Shown in pieces: positions 35,102 through 48,200 of a DNA stretch of 57,375 bases (within the stretch, counting starts at the first letter, position 1; each line of letters starts with the position of its first letter). Location: the NCBI RefSeq assembly GCF_001949145.1, contig NW_019091357.1:438671-496045 (forward strand), given 5' to 3'. Position numbers and translations under genes: made by a program. The stretch comes from Acanthaster planci. Lineage: Eukaryota > Echinodermata > Asteroidea > Valvatida > Acanthasteridae. The notes below the pieces were generated by a model that worked only from the letters and a program-made list of their open reading frames with translations, was not told the origin of the DNA and ran no database searches.

Positions 35102-38100
35102 TTAAGCTATTTTGTTTGTTATCTCGCCTCTCCGCGATCCGTGTGAGGAAATTCTTTCATAAACTGGCCTTCAGAGGAATTAGACCAGCTCAGACTCATG
35201 TATTCCAATGCTGCTTTCAAGCATAAAACTATACACTCTGCGGTTTAGGACGAACGGTAGCAAACAACTACGTGCGTACCTTGGGGGCCATGGGAGGGCA
35301 CTAATGGCGTCATGACTGGAACCTATCACCCAGCCGCTTGGCTCCACTGTCATGATAACAGTCGCCTCTGTCAATACTTAGATAGTCTTCGCAAATATAT
35401 GAGGTTTTACTACTATCAACGGCCTACTGGAAATCGCTTTGAACACAATAATCGTTTTCTTCATATTACCTGCTAAATATTTTCAAACAGCTTACGAAGA
35501 AATCACTGAACGATGATGGAGAAGCATTCTTTATAATAGTCTTCCTTTACTTATTATTCATAAATGAACTATAACTGACTGAACCCAGACCTGACTAGCA
35601 AGAGGCCATACCTGACTACGTGTCTGGAGTGAGCAGATTGCTTTGAAAAAAGACCAAAAATAGGCACAGTTCTGGTCAGGATTATTGGAGGGAAAATTCA
35701 CAGAATACAACCGAAAGTTTAATGATCAACAGCTGTACTTCTTAAAATAGGATACAAATAATTCAAAAGCAATCGATTGTCAATTCTACAACTGGAACAA
35801 ATAACAGAGAGAAAAGTTGCAAAACACCAACACACCGCCTCATCTCCCCCACTTACCCGTTACTCTCTCTCTCCAGCTCTTATCTAGCTCTCTGCTCAGT
35901 ATGGTGCACTATCCCGCAGCCAAATATGAACTAGTTCTTACCACACCTTAATGCTTCCTCCGATCTCTCTTTGAAAACACAGCGCTTCCTTCATCACAAT
36001 ATGCAATCAAACGAAACATGCAGCCCTCTCTCCCTGACTCACTACGATGCCAGCTGATTTACGAACTTTAAGCATACAGGCGGCAATGAATATTCCATCA
36101 GCCGATAACACGCCAAAGGACAGGACTGTCACATCCCAGCGCAAAGCCTGCACAATATCAAGGTAATCCAAATGTCTTATCAGCACTGTCATACACTGTT
36201 ACAACAAAAGCAAATACTTGTTTTCAGAATTTTTCAGAAGCCTGTGTATTTTATCATATAAAGAGGCTTGCTTGAAGCAAATAGGCCTACAACTGAAAGA
36301 TAATCAGTAAGTTTGACAATAAGCAAGACATCCTCCAGTTTTGGACAACAAAGACAAACAAAGGGAGATCCACAGGTCAGGAAAGCTGGAGAATATAGTA
36401 GAACCAGTCGGTTTTTCTTTTATAATGGCCATGAACACAATTTACCAAGTCAATAGGTGTGACCTCTAAAGAAAATTCCGGATTATTCCAAGGACACTCC
36501 GCCGACATCAGATGAAGACCACTCTAAGCATTACATCTTAGTTTTATTATCTCCGTTTGTTTGTGTCCTTGCGTCTCCTGATCTCAGTTTTTGGCTTTTG
36601 CACTGAATTAAATAAATAATCTTGGCTACTGTGTGACGGACTATTAACATCAATGTCAACATTTTAAACATCGATTTTATACTTATAAATATGTTCTTAT
36701 CCATCAATAACCGCGGCTCTATTACGACACTTGTTATGTTTTTCATAAGATGAATGCAATGCAGTTCTAGGCAAAGAAAAAGGGTGTTTATACCTTTTCA
36801 CAAGTCTTTTCCTCAAGTCCAATTAGGATGAGCAATGATACAACATTGGTTTGCTTCTCCAGAATAGCTTGAAACTTGAAAATGAGTGACTTGTGGTGGA
36901 TTTGTGTGATGTACGAGGATCAAGAAGGAATTGACTCTATCACCAGAAGGTATTCTTATCGACTATGGACATGTATTGAGACAACTCTTCGGAATATTAC
37001 TGATGACAACGTACCGTAGCAAGGTAGTACCTCGCTGCGGTGAGACAGAAATTTGATTTTAAAATATGATTGTGGTCCTTCAATGTTCCCGTAGAATTTA
37101 GTACATATGATGTTTAATATCATATGATGTTTTATAACTCTCGGAAAATGAAAACCGGATGACAAATGAAGTAATTCACCAATGAGAAAAATCTCCTGTT
37201 TATGGCCGCCAAAACCCATACAGGGTTTTACTAGGTCCGTCTATGTCTCTTCAATGAACATGTTGCAATTTTCAAACATACAATGTGCCATGAATTTACA
37301 GATGCATGACCAGCCGCTTTTAAAAACTACAAATATGCACTTGTTGGTATCTTGCACAAGAGTGAAATCAAATGGCTTACCTTGTGTCAACTCAGCTCAG
37401 TACTGTTTGAAATCCAGAGCGGCATCGATGATTGTGTGATCAAATACCTTCCCTCGCTCAGTTGAAACAATCCGTACGTAAGCTGTGACAAGTGTGACGC
37501 TGATTCAGTACATACATGTGCAACGACCGTATAAATGGTCTCCCATATGTCATGTCAGCACGGACAATCTGCTTGCCAATCAAACAACAACCGAAGGTTA
37601 CATCAATTTCTTCGTGAGGTTATTTACGAGCGCGTGAGTTATTACCAGTAATTATATTATCCTCCAATGTGGGGACTGCAGTATACGGGAGCTACGGATA
37701 GCATTGTGTATCAAGGTTAGAAGGGATGGGTCCCCAAGCAGGTGGTCAATTGCCGACGGTTTTCCTTGATGTGTGACTCTCGAATTTACCAGCTGAGAAA
37801 CAGTTACAAGTTATGCACAACCACAACGGGGAGTAAATTAAACCCTCGGGATAATGGTTGAGCCGGGTAGCACTCAGTGAAAAGAAGATCTGAAAAGCAG
37901 GATTTCTGCTCCGTGGAGCAATCGAACTGAGGTAATGTTCGCCTTTTCGACAACAGTCTTCGATCTCGAAATTTTCACTGAAGTTGACTGTCTCATAATT
38001 CTTCCACCACGAAAATTTATTACATTCCGGTTGAAATATGAAAAAATTATAAATCCCACAAGTGAGACAGATTAGTCCCTTGCTACATATCGTAACAGTG

Positions 38101-38702
38101 CCCTCATTCGATCAAAGTACCTCCGAATTTGTCAACGAGAAGTGTCAGTTAGCGCCCTCACTTGTTAGAAATATCACGCGGTGTGGCCTACGAAGAAAAC
38201 ATATTAAATATGCATAACGCAAAAAGATGACTCCTTAAAATTCATGAAGAAAATACGGGAGGATGAGAAAGAGATAAAGACACGATAACGGTCCGAGGAA
38301 GAAGAGCCAATTTGGAAATCCAAGGCAAACAGATCTCATTGAAGCTTATTCAGTGTTGGTAATTTGTGCAATGCGATGGTGTCATGCAATTTGAGGTTCT
38401 ATGTCCCACTACCATTTAAAAATGTGGCTCAAACCATTCAAATATAATAAATAACAAATTTACATTTTACATTAACCTAAGTTGACATTAAGCTTTAAGT
38501 TAAATAGTTTCTTCAGCTAAGTCGCTCAAAAAAAATTGTACCCTGTCGGAATGGAAAGTATGCCACTGTGGCCATGGGATGTCACATAGACATACGCACG
38601 TCTGGGCGACGTGACCATCAACACCTGCTCTTCATACCGATGTTAAGGGCACCAGAGAGAGCAGGAAACCCGTAGCAAACATCAAGATGGTGCCCATGGC
38701 AA
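35102..38702 (-). CDS. Two-pass membrane protein resembling TMEM174; five small exons, N-terminus unassigned
   Basis: Exons in transcript order: 38638-38702, 36043-36147, 35942-35984, 35280-35367, 35102-35168. Phases agree at every junction (0, 0, 1, 2), ending in TAA; 122 codons are recovered. Exon 1 here encodes the membrane span AMGTILMFATGFLLSLVPL. Exon 2 encodes LRWDVTVLSFGVL, a second span and the basic KVRKSAGIV. Exons 3-5 give a cytoplasmic tail with RCVFKERSEEALRC and the Pro/Tyr motif PWPPRPVYERI. Two spans, a Cys/Lys/Glu-rich juxtamembrane piece and a terminal P-P-x-Y-like motif are what I recall of TMEM174; the family call is an inference. Donors GTGAGT, GTAAGA and GTACGC are good; the exon 3 acceptor (GGAAG) is weaker. 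The first listed exon needs one base from an upstream exon. A candidate at 39107-39131 starts gccATGg and has the right phase, but its donor (CGC|GTACCT) is poor. Confidence 0.58.
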
Positions 38703-39049
38703 CTGTATTAGTTACAATTTCCATGGAAATTACATAAAAAAAACGGGGGATTATATTTCGTAATTTAGTGTGACAAACGGATAAAGGCGACCAAAATATT
38801 ACTTTCTTAACTTTAAATAATTCGTAAAAAGGGGAAATACTTTTCATAATAGTGATAATACCTCGACAAATAAGATAATCATCAAATAACGATATACTCT
38901 CACTCCAAATACAAATCTTCGTCCATTTTCTTCAAAGGACAACCGACTACGAATAATAATAATCCGGGACAGGATTAAATTTCATTCGTCATAATTCACA
39001 GTCCGTATTGTAGCTTTGAAATAAATCCTTGTCAGAGGTACGAGATCAA

Positions 39050-39450
39050 GAGCCGACTTTCCTCAGACGTCTGCCTGCAATTTCCCCGGGCAGTCTTCTC
39101 AGGTACGCGTGCTGGCATTGTCTTTCTCCATGGCCCCTGTCAAAAAGCATGAGGTATAGTGTGCCCGAGGGAGTTCAATGGCTCTTCAAGAACAGATCAA
39201 AATCAACCTGCATCCAGCCAGCTCGAACCCAGAACACCGCGTGCACTTTAGCTAGGCCAGGGCCGATCGAGGACGCGTCAGCGCACAAAACAGCCCGTCA
39301 ATGGAAGTGGGACGCGTGCACAGTGTGTCCAAGGCGTGAGTTCTGTGTGCTGTCGTAGACAGACAAAACGTACGGTTAGCTCGTAAGGAAAGCTAGGGTG
39401 CGTAGATAGAAAATCAGGGACGTGAGATCGACGTGTTCAACAGAACAGAT
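39050..39450. promoter_or_regulatory. CpG-rich patch, possible promoter
   Basis: This stretch is clearly richer in G+C and CG dinucleotides than its surroundings (GACGCGTGCAC, GGACGCGTCAGCGC). It lies just upstream, on the minus strand, of the TMEM174-like exons and contains that gene's candidate start exon. A 109-codon + strand frame here has no recognisable domain and is probably a composition effect. Confidence 0.35.
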
Positions 39451-42400
39451 TGCGGCGAGAGACAGCGTTCCCGAGCAGAGCTCACGTATAATGAACCGTC
39501 AGTAACTTCGTTTCCCGCCAAATATTAACGGCATTTGTCACCTTGGAGTGTTGTTTTTCTGTCCCTGCTGACAAGTCACATCGTCGGTCGTGAGGAAGGT
39601 AGAGTGGCCAGAACCCCAGAACATTGCTGATAAACATCATCGTAAATTTTGCAACCATCTGGGGGAAAACCTTGCCGCCTAAATGGTAAGCAAATTCGAC
39701 ATTTTGTTTCAATCATGGTTTCAAGCGAGGTTTCGTCCTAAATGATGTGTATGCAACTGAAATCGGTGAAGGATGTTTAGACAGTTTCCAGAATCACACT
39801 ATGCGGTGCGAAGATGAAAAAAAAGAAAAATGTGTACTTTTATTATTCTTCTAAAAATAAGTTTGAAGTAGTAAACGTCAGACGGGTAAATTTGACATTG
39901 GTGTTGGATAATTTGAATTTCCTCTTCATAACCGCGATTGAAGTGCTTATGCTTTAATACATCTGTATCATCCGTGGGCGTTCTAAGCCGTTAGATTCTT
40001 TCTTAAAATAGGATGTGTCCTAATGATGAATACATATCACGAAAGGTGATTAGATAGATTCATTAATGAACATAATAAACGAAGCAAATACCCACGCCCT
40101 CTTTATAAAGATTGTGTTAAGAATGCCAGAACCTCGTGCATTAGGGTAGGTCCTATGTACGTAAGATTTTTGGTAGAATTGGAAATACAATGGCGGTTTA
40201 AGAAAGAATGGATATTACTCTAAGTTACTCGAATAAGTAATCCAAGGGTGGCTCCTTATTATTTGATTTCATTATTTTGGATTGCGATTAAGTGTAATTT
40301 CTTGGCCTTGATTCAAGTCAATTAGGGTTTCCTATGTTTAGTTTTGATTTTTTTAATGAACAGCGCTTTGCGGTTGTATTTAACGTTAACGGCACATTAC
40401 ATGATATAAATGTAATGGGTGTCTATAGCAAACCTTTTGTGTATGTTAGGCTTTGAGGCACTGTTACTATGTTGCCAGTCAGGCTGGGATATTTTCTTAA
40501 TCTTTATAACTACAGACATAATCTGGTCTTTGAATTGCTGGAGTCAGATGTAAAGCTCAGTCGTTTCAACGTATGCATGCGGACAATGCCAGAATTAACA
40601 AAACGGTTTGAAGTGGGCAAAGCGCGTGACATGCATGCTTGGAAATCGAGAGATCGCAGCAAGTTTGTCGGGAAAAGTTAGCAAAGTGCCTGCTTTATAA
40701 ATTGAGTGTTACCGAAATATAATTCTGTCGACGATTTGTGATATCCTATGTCTTCTTGATCTTGGGAAATGTTAACTTCTCTTCTGCTAATTACTCATTG
40801 ATGTCATGTGATTTCTTTGTCTTTTGCGCGCTATGTAACCGTCTTATTTTCCTGGAGATCCAGAAAAAGCTGAATTGTATCACAAACTTGAATCATGCGT
40901 GGTATCCAGACTGATTAGCCCTAGCATAAGAGATTAAACTACATTTATAAAGGCAAAATTACGGAGCTTACAATTGTCAGAATCTAGAAATACAAATATG
41001 CGAATGAAATATGCATCGATGGTGATTTCATTGTAAGGAAAATATGGATCAGAAATGTGCACGCTGTAGACCACTTTCTTATCTGTAGAGATTTGAATGG
41101 GTTTCTGGCAATTGTAAAAATATGCGTCTGTCGCTGGCTTTAAAGGAATGTAAGCCTAATACAACAAAAACATTCAGCTTATAATCGGTTTACACTTTTT
41201 AACAGCTGAATTACGAAGGACAAATGAGTGCCTCCGCATAAATCGTGTCAAACGGATTGAGAAACCGAATACCTATCATTATGTCCAACAACAGAATTAT
41301 CCGTTTGGAACCTCGCCTGTGTCATGTCGTCGCGTATCCATTTGACGGAATCGATACTGACTTGGAACGGACTGTCTGCTGAACCGAGAAAGTATCGATT
41401 CCTTAAAACGATGATTAAGTGTGCAAACGGAGCTCTAGGTACAATGCGCCAGCGCTCCCGCCCCGTCGGGGCGTAATCGTATAACTCAGAACAGATGGAT
41501 CCTTCTGTAAACAACGCGTGGGATGCAACCAGTAACGACTGAGGCCGATCGATACTTCAGCTATATTCAGGACACTCTACTTTCCTTCGGGTTGTCTTGA
41601 ATGGACTAAAGTAAAGGCTTCAAGCGGTCAGCTCTGATCTGACGCACTGCCTATGTCCGCCTTAATGCATTTTAAGTCACCTGAAAGCGGCGTGGACCCG
41701 CTCATCAAGAATACTATCCATCTCAGTTTAAAGTATTCATCTCTACAGCAGTCCTGCTTACGCTCGATGTCACCTGTCATTCATATAATAAGGGTACACA
41801 ATATTTCCGATAATAACCTTTTAAATAACAACCCTTTTAGCAGGCTCAAAGGTTCCAAACTGTACTACTGCAATATTGCCTTAACATTCAACTCGCCGCT
41901 GGAATCTCTCTCTCATATGTCCATTTAAATACACCGCTCTTTCTGCTCAGAGCCCATCCATGCCATAAAAATGACCAAGTCACTTGCCTCTCTCCATAAA
42001 GTGGATTTAAGTTAGATCAAATCTCGAAGATAACCTAATGCCTTGGGGAAAAGACATGTCAAGAAATTGAATATTCTTTCACTCAATACGTCTCGACTTT
42101 TATGTTCGCATTAATCCAGCAGACGAGGATGGAGTAATCCCTGACGGTGATGGTCCGGCTCGCAAAGAAGACGCATCTATTTGCATTGTTTTGAGCTGTG
42201 ATATATATATCCATCCTGCCCACACGTTGGCAATAAATTCTGCCGAACCGCTTTTATACCGAGTGATGAATCAGTTCTGTCGAGCCTTTCCCGTCATGGT
42301 TCCCTACCCTCCACGTATGTTTCCCTTCCCATGGGTTCAGGCTGTCGCCAGTTTTAATGGATTTCAAATATAAGCGAGGAGTTGATATTTGGAGAGTCTG

Positions 42401-44472
42401 GAAATGAATGCAAAAAGGATGACAGGATTTCACCATCTCAATGTAAAAGGAAGCAACGCAAATCGCATTTATTAATTCTTTATCAATATACCCTTTTCCT
42501 TACCTCATATCAGAGCTGCGGTTATGAAGTAATTATATAATAAAGATTGCAAATGAATTTAAGCTTTCGCGTAGTAAATATTGGATAGATTGATATTCCG
42601 CACAGAAGTTCAGAATAAGTATGGAGCTGTCTCATTCCAGGGAATGAAACATGTCTGATTTAAACACGTACTGCTTATCCTTCACACCAAAGCAATTAAT
42701 AATTGAAATGTCTTGAGACGGTAATAGGCGACTGAGGTGCGGCCTTTCATGGCAAAAATAACGCCACATGATTTTTCATTCCTGGAGTGATCACTCCTTG
42801 ATGAATATGGAAGGTAGAAACACATGCTTTCGCTGATTGGAGGGTTAAAAGGTTGAAGTCGTCAGGGATGTCATAACTGTAATGAGGTGACTGTTAGTCT
42901 GTGTACGCAGTCGCGGCTGAAAAAAAGGTTCGCCTCGTTCAGTGCAGGGCGAAGCCCAAATATTATAGGTTTTGCAACGACTACAAACAAAATATTTCCC
43001 CGCAAAACGGGCGTGCAACATTGTCAACCTGGCATTCTAAAACGAAAATCACGAAAACATATCAAATAACTGAAGGGACTAAGGCTCCTCAACACTGAGT
43101 CAATTTCTTTGTATCGCGGAAAGGTTGACATATATAACATCTCAACTTAAAGCTCTCAAAAAGCCTGAAGCGTGAGGCTTTTGTGAAAAATAATTTTCCA
43201 CACATCAATCACAAATAAATCGAACGCTTTCAACTCAAGGATAATGTTTACAACCACCGTAAACGAACTCAGAATCGAATTATTTTTAGGGATTGGCACT
43301 CGCATATAATCTGAAATGAGGTACACGTGCAGTAAATCATGTTGGTAAACTAAATACCTGTATTTCTTACCAATCATTTCAAGTTAAAGATCAAGTTAGT
43401 TTCGTGCTTTTACATGACGTTCTTTGTTTGGGTTCTGCAAGGAGCAAAAGGTAATTTTGATTGCATTCTATTATTTTTCAACGACAGAGGTGGCCTACTG
43501 TGTTGTGAAGTAAGATACAAAAGAACGTTGCAATACCCGATAACTTGGTAGAAACCTTTTGCTGACGTCAGTTTGGCAATATATTGAGCTAACTATTGCC
43601 ATTAATATGCGTGAAGATTGATATTGATTGCTTACTGATGTACAGCATCCTCAAACACAAGAAGACGACAATTTCTCTGAAATTACCTAAATCTAACGCA
43701 AGATTGAATAAGACTAGATTCAAAACATAAGTCTTCAAAGGAAGTATTAGGAAGGGAAAAATTGCAAACACCTGTCTACTCGTCAGGTGATTTCCTACGG
43801 AAGTTGCATAATGAAGTGGGCTATTGGAGGTCTAAGATCAAAGTTCTATCACTTCAACGTTCCTTGAGTTCTACGTCGGGAGTTTCAGCAGGTGAAGTCA
43901 AAACGGTAATACCTTCAGACTGAAGGTTTCAAAAGACATTTTCTCTTTAAAACTGTAGATTAATGCTGATGCAGGTATGTCCGGTGTTATGTATTCATAG
44001 ACACTACCTCCCTGGGAGAAACTCAATCCCCCCCCCCAAATGACGATATTAATTCTCTGCCTGTTATTTATTCAAGAACATTCCACACAAATGCACGCTG
44101 ATAAATGCTCATGCAGTCTCCGTATTAAACAATTCACACGACGCAGCCGCGGCGCTCAAAACACGACAAATTAAATTCGGCAGGCGCATCGGTTGCTGAG
44201 ATAAAAAACCTGCGTTCTGTCTCATCAGTGCTTAAATTCTTAAATTACCCTGGGCGGGGTAGATCTTTGAAGGCAGAATATAACTGAACTTTGCCAAATA
44301 AGGTATCAGGTTCTTAAGTAGGCTTACTTACAGAGCTTATCTCGCACACCGGCAGGATAAGCATTGAGAAATACCGCAATCTCATAGCTACTTCTGAAGC
44401 TCGATTCTTTTCACGATTTCAGAAACAAATACAAAACACACAATAATGGTATAACTGTTTACTAGCACTTAC
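39451..44472. other. Intergenic, no supported gene
   Basis: AT-rich DNA with only short, unconvincing frames. A donor-like AAATG|GTAAGC at 39683 (+) stands alone. Within 42.1-42.8 kb there is a cluster of homeobox, POU and SOX-type motifs, reported separately. Confidence 0.45.
42112..42190. promoter_or_regulatory. Candidate enhancer core with paired TAATCC and POU/SOX sites
   Basis: TAATCC occurs twice in 30 bp (42112-42117, 42135-42140), the core bound by Otx-class homeodomains. It is followed by ATTTGCAT (octamer, 42179-42186) overlapping CATTGTT (SOX core, 42184-42190). The reading is by motif only; function is inferred. Confidence 0.3.
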
Positions 44473-44562
44473 CTGAAGTGAGCATGAGAAAAATTCTGCT
44501 CTAGCCTGACACTGAGGATGAATCCTTTTGTATTTCCGACAATTATGCACTGAAAAGTCACA
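44473..44562 (-). other. Isolated exon-like block, 90 bp
   Basis: On the minus strand a textbook acceptor (TTTGTTTCAG) and donor (CTTCAG|GTAAGT) flank exactly 30 open codons, reading CDFSVHNCRKYKRIHPQC and on. It could be a coding or 5' UTR exon of a minus-strand gene, possibly the TMEM174-like one about 6 kb away. I found no neighbour of matching phase. Confidence 0.35.
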
Positions 44563-44679
44563 CTGAAACAAATTTTGAAGTCAACATTATCAAAACAATA
44601 TTTTCAGGTCCTCTTGCAGCTTCATACTAAAAATTTGATCAACAGATACACTGAACCCAGGACATTGACAAATATGTGA

Positions 44680-44809
44680 CCCATAAGTGCCACTTTTACT
44701 ACGTGATATTTATTTTGGAGGGTAGTACATGTTTCTTAATAAGAACGAACTGAGAAACATGCACCACTTTGTGAAATAATTATCACCTGGTAAAAGTGGC
44801 ACTAATGGG
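44680..44809. mobile_element. Foldback inverted-repeat element, 130 bp
   Basis: The left arm CCCATAAGTGCCACTTTTAC pairs with the right arm GTAAAAGTGGCACTAATGGG (one mismatch). Pairing continues, imperfectly, through GTGATA...ATTATCAC and ACATGTTTCT...AGAAACATGC around a loop of about 14 nt. No coding capacity; it looks like a small MITE. Confidence 0.6.
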
Positions 44810-45003
44810 GCTTCGTAGATAGACGCCAATGAAGGAAACACTTGAAATGGTTTAACCCCTTAGGTATATTTTCTTTTCCAACTGGGTCAAATATGAGAAT
44901 CGTGAGGTCTGGAGGAATCCATGACCTTTATTTTTGATCTTTTTTGAAGTGTTTACGACATCCCGGTATGAGTGACTCGTCGTAAGGCGCGTAATGTACG
45001 CAA

Positions 45004-45225
45004 GTGGGATATTTTGGAATGCGATTCTCATCAAGATCCGAGGACAAACCGTGGGATGTTTACATTGAACCAAAAGACGCATTCATTTCTACCTGCAGTA
45101 TGCGCCTTCCTTTCTCAACAAGACAGAATGGTTTTCATGAGGGAGATGGCTATCATTTTACACTCACACTGAAAGACAACAGTGACTGTCTTGCACTATC
45201 CACCAAACGCGGCTATCTGTGGCAG
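45004..45225 (+). other. Exon-like open frame, unrecognised
   Basis: About 74 codons without a stop, with balanced composition (EDKPWDVYIEPKDAFISTC, GDGYHFTLTLKDN, CLALSTKRGYLW), meet the donor-like TGTGGCAG|GTAATT at 45225. The only upstream acceptor in phase (GCAAG|TGGGAT) is weak. It resembles a beta-rich domain fragment, but I do not recognise the family. Confidence 0.3.
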
Positions 45226-45270
45226 GTAATTGAGAAAGGCTTTTGGCAGCTACACCTCCTCGTTCTGTGA

Positions 45271-48200
45271 TCGATTTATGGCGGGTAAAAATTTACTTTA
45301 AGTCACAGATATTGAAAACAACTATTTGAAGTCTGGTTGTGGAGATGTTGCCAGCTTTAGTAGTCAATAAACTGCAGAACAGAAATGGGTTTTGTAGTAA
45401 ACAAGAAACAAAAACAAATGTAAATGTGATTATGAAGACCAAACACACATTGCCCGAGAGTACAGACAAAGTAACAACCTTGGCAAACCATCGCCTGGTA
45501 GTTTTACTTAACTAAATCTACCAAACCAAAGTTACACACGATGTCTTGTTTCCCATCAAGTTGAAAGACGTCACCAAAGCACACGATCCCTTAATTAAAA
45601 AGACACTCAGGATTAACAGAGAGCGTCCCTTCCCACGAGTTCCTTAGTTCCAAAAGGCATGGGGAGAGGGATAAATGAGGCGCTCAGGTGTAATTTCCGC
45701 GCAACTAGGCCCCTTATATTCTACTCAATGCGGTATATCAATATCCGGCAAGCCAATATCTGGCCCATCTAATTTATGCAACTTGCAAGACACTGCTGCA
45801 CCCAGACTTGCGTATCATTTTCAGAAAACGTAATCCGCCAAACGACCAACATGACAACAACTCTCCTCCACATCCATCAGTATTAATAAGTGTTTGATTA
45901 CAATGTCCATTTTTGATACTGACCGAAGGTTTAAACTACTCCCACCAGGGAACGGCTTGACCCCACAGCTATTCTCCCTCTGACGTGTACTTTACAATTT
46001 TTCATGAGTTCTCAGTGAGTTGAATGTGGTAACATTTGACAGTTCAATATCAATATTTACAGTATCAGAACCATATGGGCTATACTAAGTCGACATTACA
46101 AAGCACCTCACATGCACTTTCGAAGGATAAAATTTTTTATCTTAATTAAGAAACAAATTACACAGAAAAAACCACTGTATTTTGAAATGTTTCCGTGAAA
46201 AACACCAATGAGTCTCTACGTTATCAAGCCTCATAGGTCTGCCCATTGGTCTTCCCTTGACAAAGCATCAGTGTACTGCAAATGAACAACTTTAAGTAAG
46301 AGGCAACCCATGCCAAATCTTACTACTTACCCCTTTCCAACGAGCCCACTCAGAACAAAATTAAACACAACATGGTACAGACGATATGGTTGGCTAAGCC
46401 CAGCACAAAGAATTACAGTAGGACAAGGAAAATGCCTTTTCCTGCTTTCAGATCTAAGTATTATTATTGGCTATTTCATTTGAATGAGCTACTTGTAGTT
46501 CGGTATTTCCAAAGGCCAAGGTCTTTTGGGAACAATGCGCGCGCACGAGTCAGTGTATGGCTGCGCTGATAAGACAGACTATCGCATACGCGCGTAGCTG
46601 TTACCGCATAGCCTCGTTCCGGGCATGCACTGTTGGAATACCGAATTCGCTCATTAAAAGTAGCCCAAAGACTGAAAGCATTCAAAACACCTAGATGTAG
46701 TTGATACCACTTAACATACAACTGATACTTCAAAATCATAATTTAAACAAGTGTATACGCTCTCACAGTAAACAAAAAAAAATATAACGTAAAAAAAGGA
46801 AAAACTGAAATAGGCCTATACCACATTGTTATGATTTAAGAAAACACAATGATAATGATTAAATACATAGGAAACAGAATGGAGAAAGAAGTCGTCAATT
46901 AGCGCATATATTTACAGGGGCTTAAAACATAAGAGACAGACTTTTTAAAAGTCAGGCCTGTGGTGTAAATAGTAGATATCTTATATCGCTCCGTATTGCC
47001 GGTACACCTGTCTATGATAAATAGGTGCAGTAGTGCGCCTGAGTTTTGTACTTTGCTTACTATTAATAAATTTGTATTGACTCAACCCACTTGCCAAAGT
47101 GAGACTGCTTGACAATGAGGATGTTTGGTAGCTATTTAGGTATCGCTAAACTCGTTACACTAAGACGTCAAGTGGTTTAAATAGCAAGTACAGCGTAAAC
47201 ATCAAATTTGCCTGAAGGCAATAACACATTGTTTATTCTATGAACAAAGATACAACGCGTGCTACGGAAGAGACGTTTTTCCTTTGTATAAACAGTGATC
47301 TGCTGTGAGGGTGGAGGTCTTGTGGATAAAAAATAGCAAGATTAGCATAAAAAGATGTAATTCATGTTCAATTAGATGCTGGGACAATTCTAAAGGTGAT
47401 GAGGTTCAGAATTCAAAGTTGTCTACAATTGTTAGTGAAATAGAACAAGAGTACGGTACGTCCAGCAAAGCAGTGAGGTGTCAGTTGTTGATACGTGATA
47501 TGGTAGAGAAGTTTGTGATATTCACAATGAAGATTTCATCGTCTCTTAAATAGGATTGACTTGCAAATGGCGTTTGGTGAGATCTCGTTTTATAGGAGAC
47601 GCTAATATAATTTTTTAGTATTTGACATTGATGAATTAAACATATATTTGGTAATGGCCCCAGGTATAAAGCAACTTAAATCGGTTATTACTTGCCTTTG
47701 AGGTAAACCTTGCCCATGTTTTCTGAGTAATGGCAAAGCTGGGTGGCTTACGAAGAGACTAAGAATGGTCCCCTCTCATCGGAAGGCAGCGCGTCACTCA
47801 AAACGATTTCTCACGCTAGAATGCGAATCGTTGTTTCTTAAGGGTGTTTGAGAAAAGAGACATCATACGGGGGGAAGTTAATGACGCATGTGACCTAGCT
47901 TTAGTAAGGAGAAAGGCTAGCTGCATGCTTACCAGGGGACATTTCCGGGATGCTGCTGCCCGGAATTTATCCAGCGGAGATGACAGCAGCAGCTTAACGC
48001 AAGTTCTTCGGCCTTGCTAAGCTGCGGAGCGGGTAAACGAGACTCCGAATGTCAAACCGGATTTCAGGATTTATCAATATTCATGACACATGTTGCCTAT
48101 GGGACGCAGCGGTCTTATCGTGTTGCTGGGCCATCAATTACTCCCGTACGTAGTGGCTTGGTAATCGCAGAGGAGGCGCAGCGGACATGCGTACGCGCGG

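Noticed and set aside
37381-37500. Extra exon of the TMEM174-like gene at a strong donor (ACAAG|GTAAGC)
   Set aside because: All three frames contain a stop before the donor, and the flanking exons already join in phase without it.
39029-39358. 109-codon + strand frame in the CpG-rich patch
   Set aside because: Composition-driven; no domain and no conserved motif.
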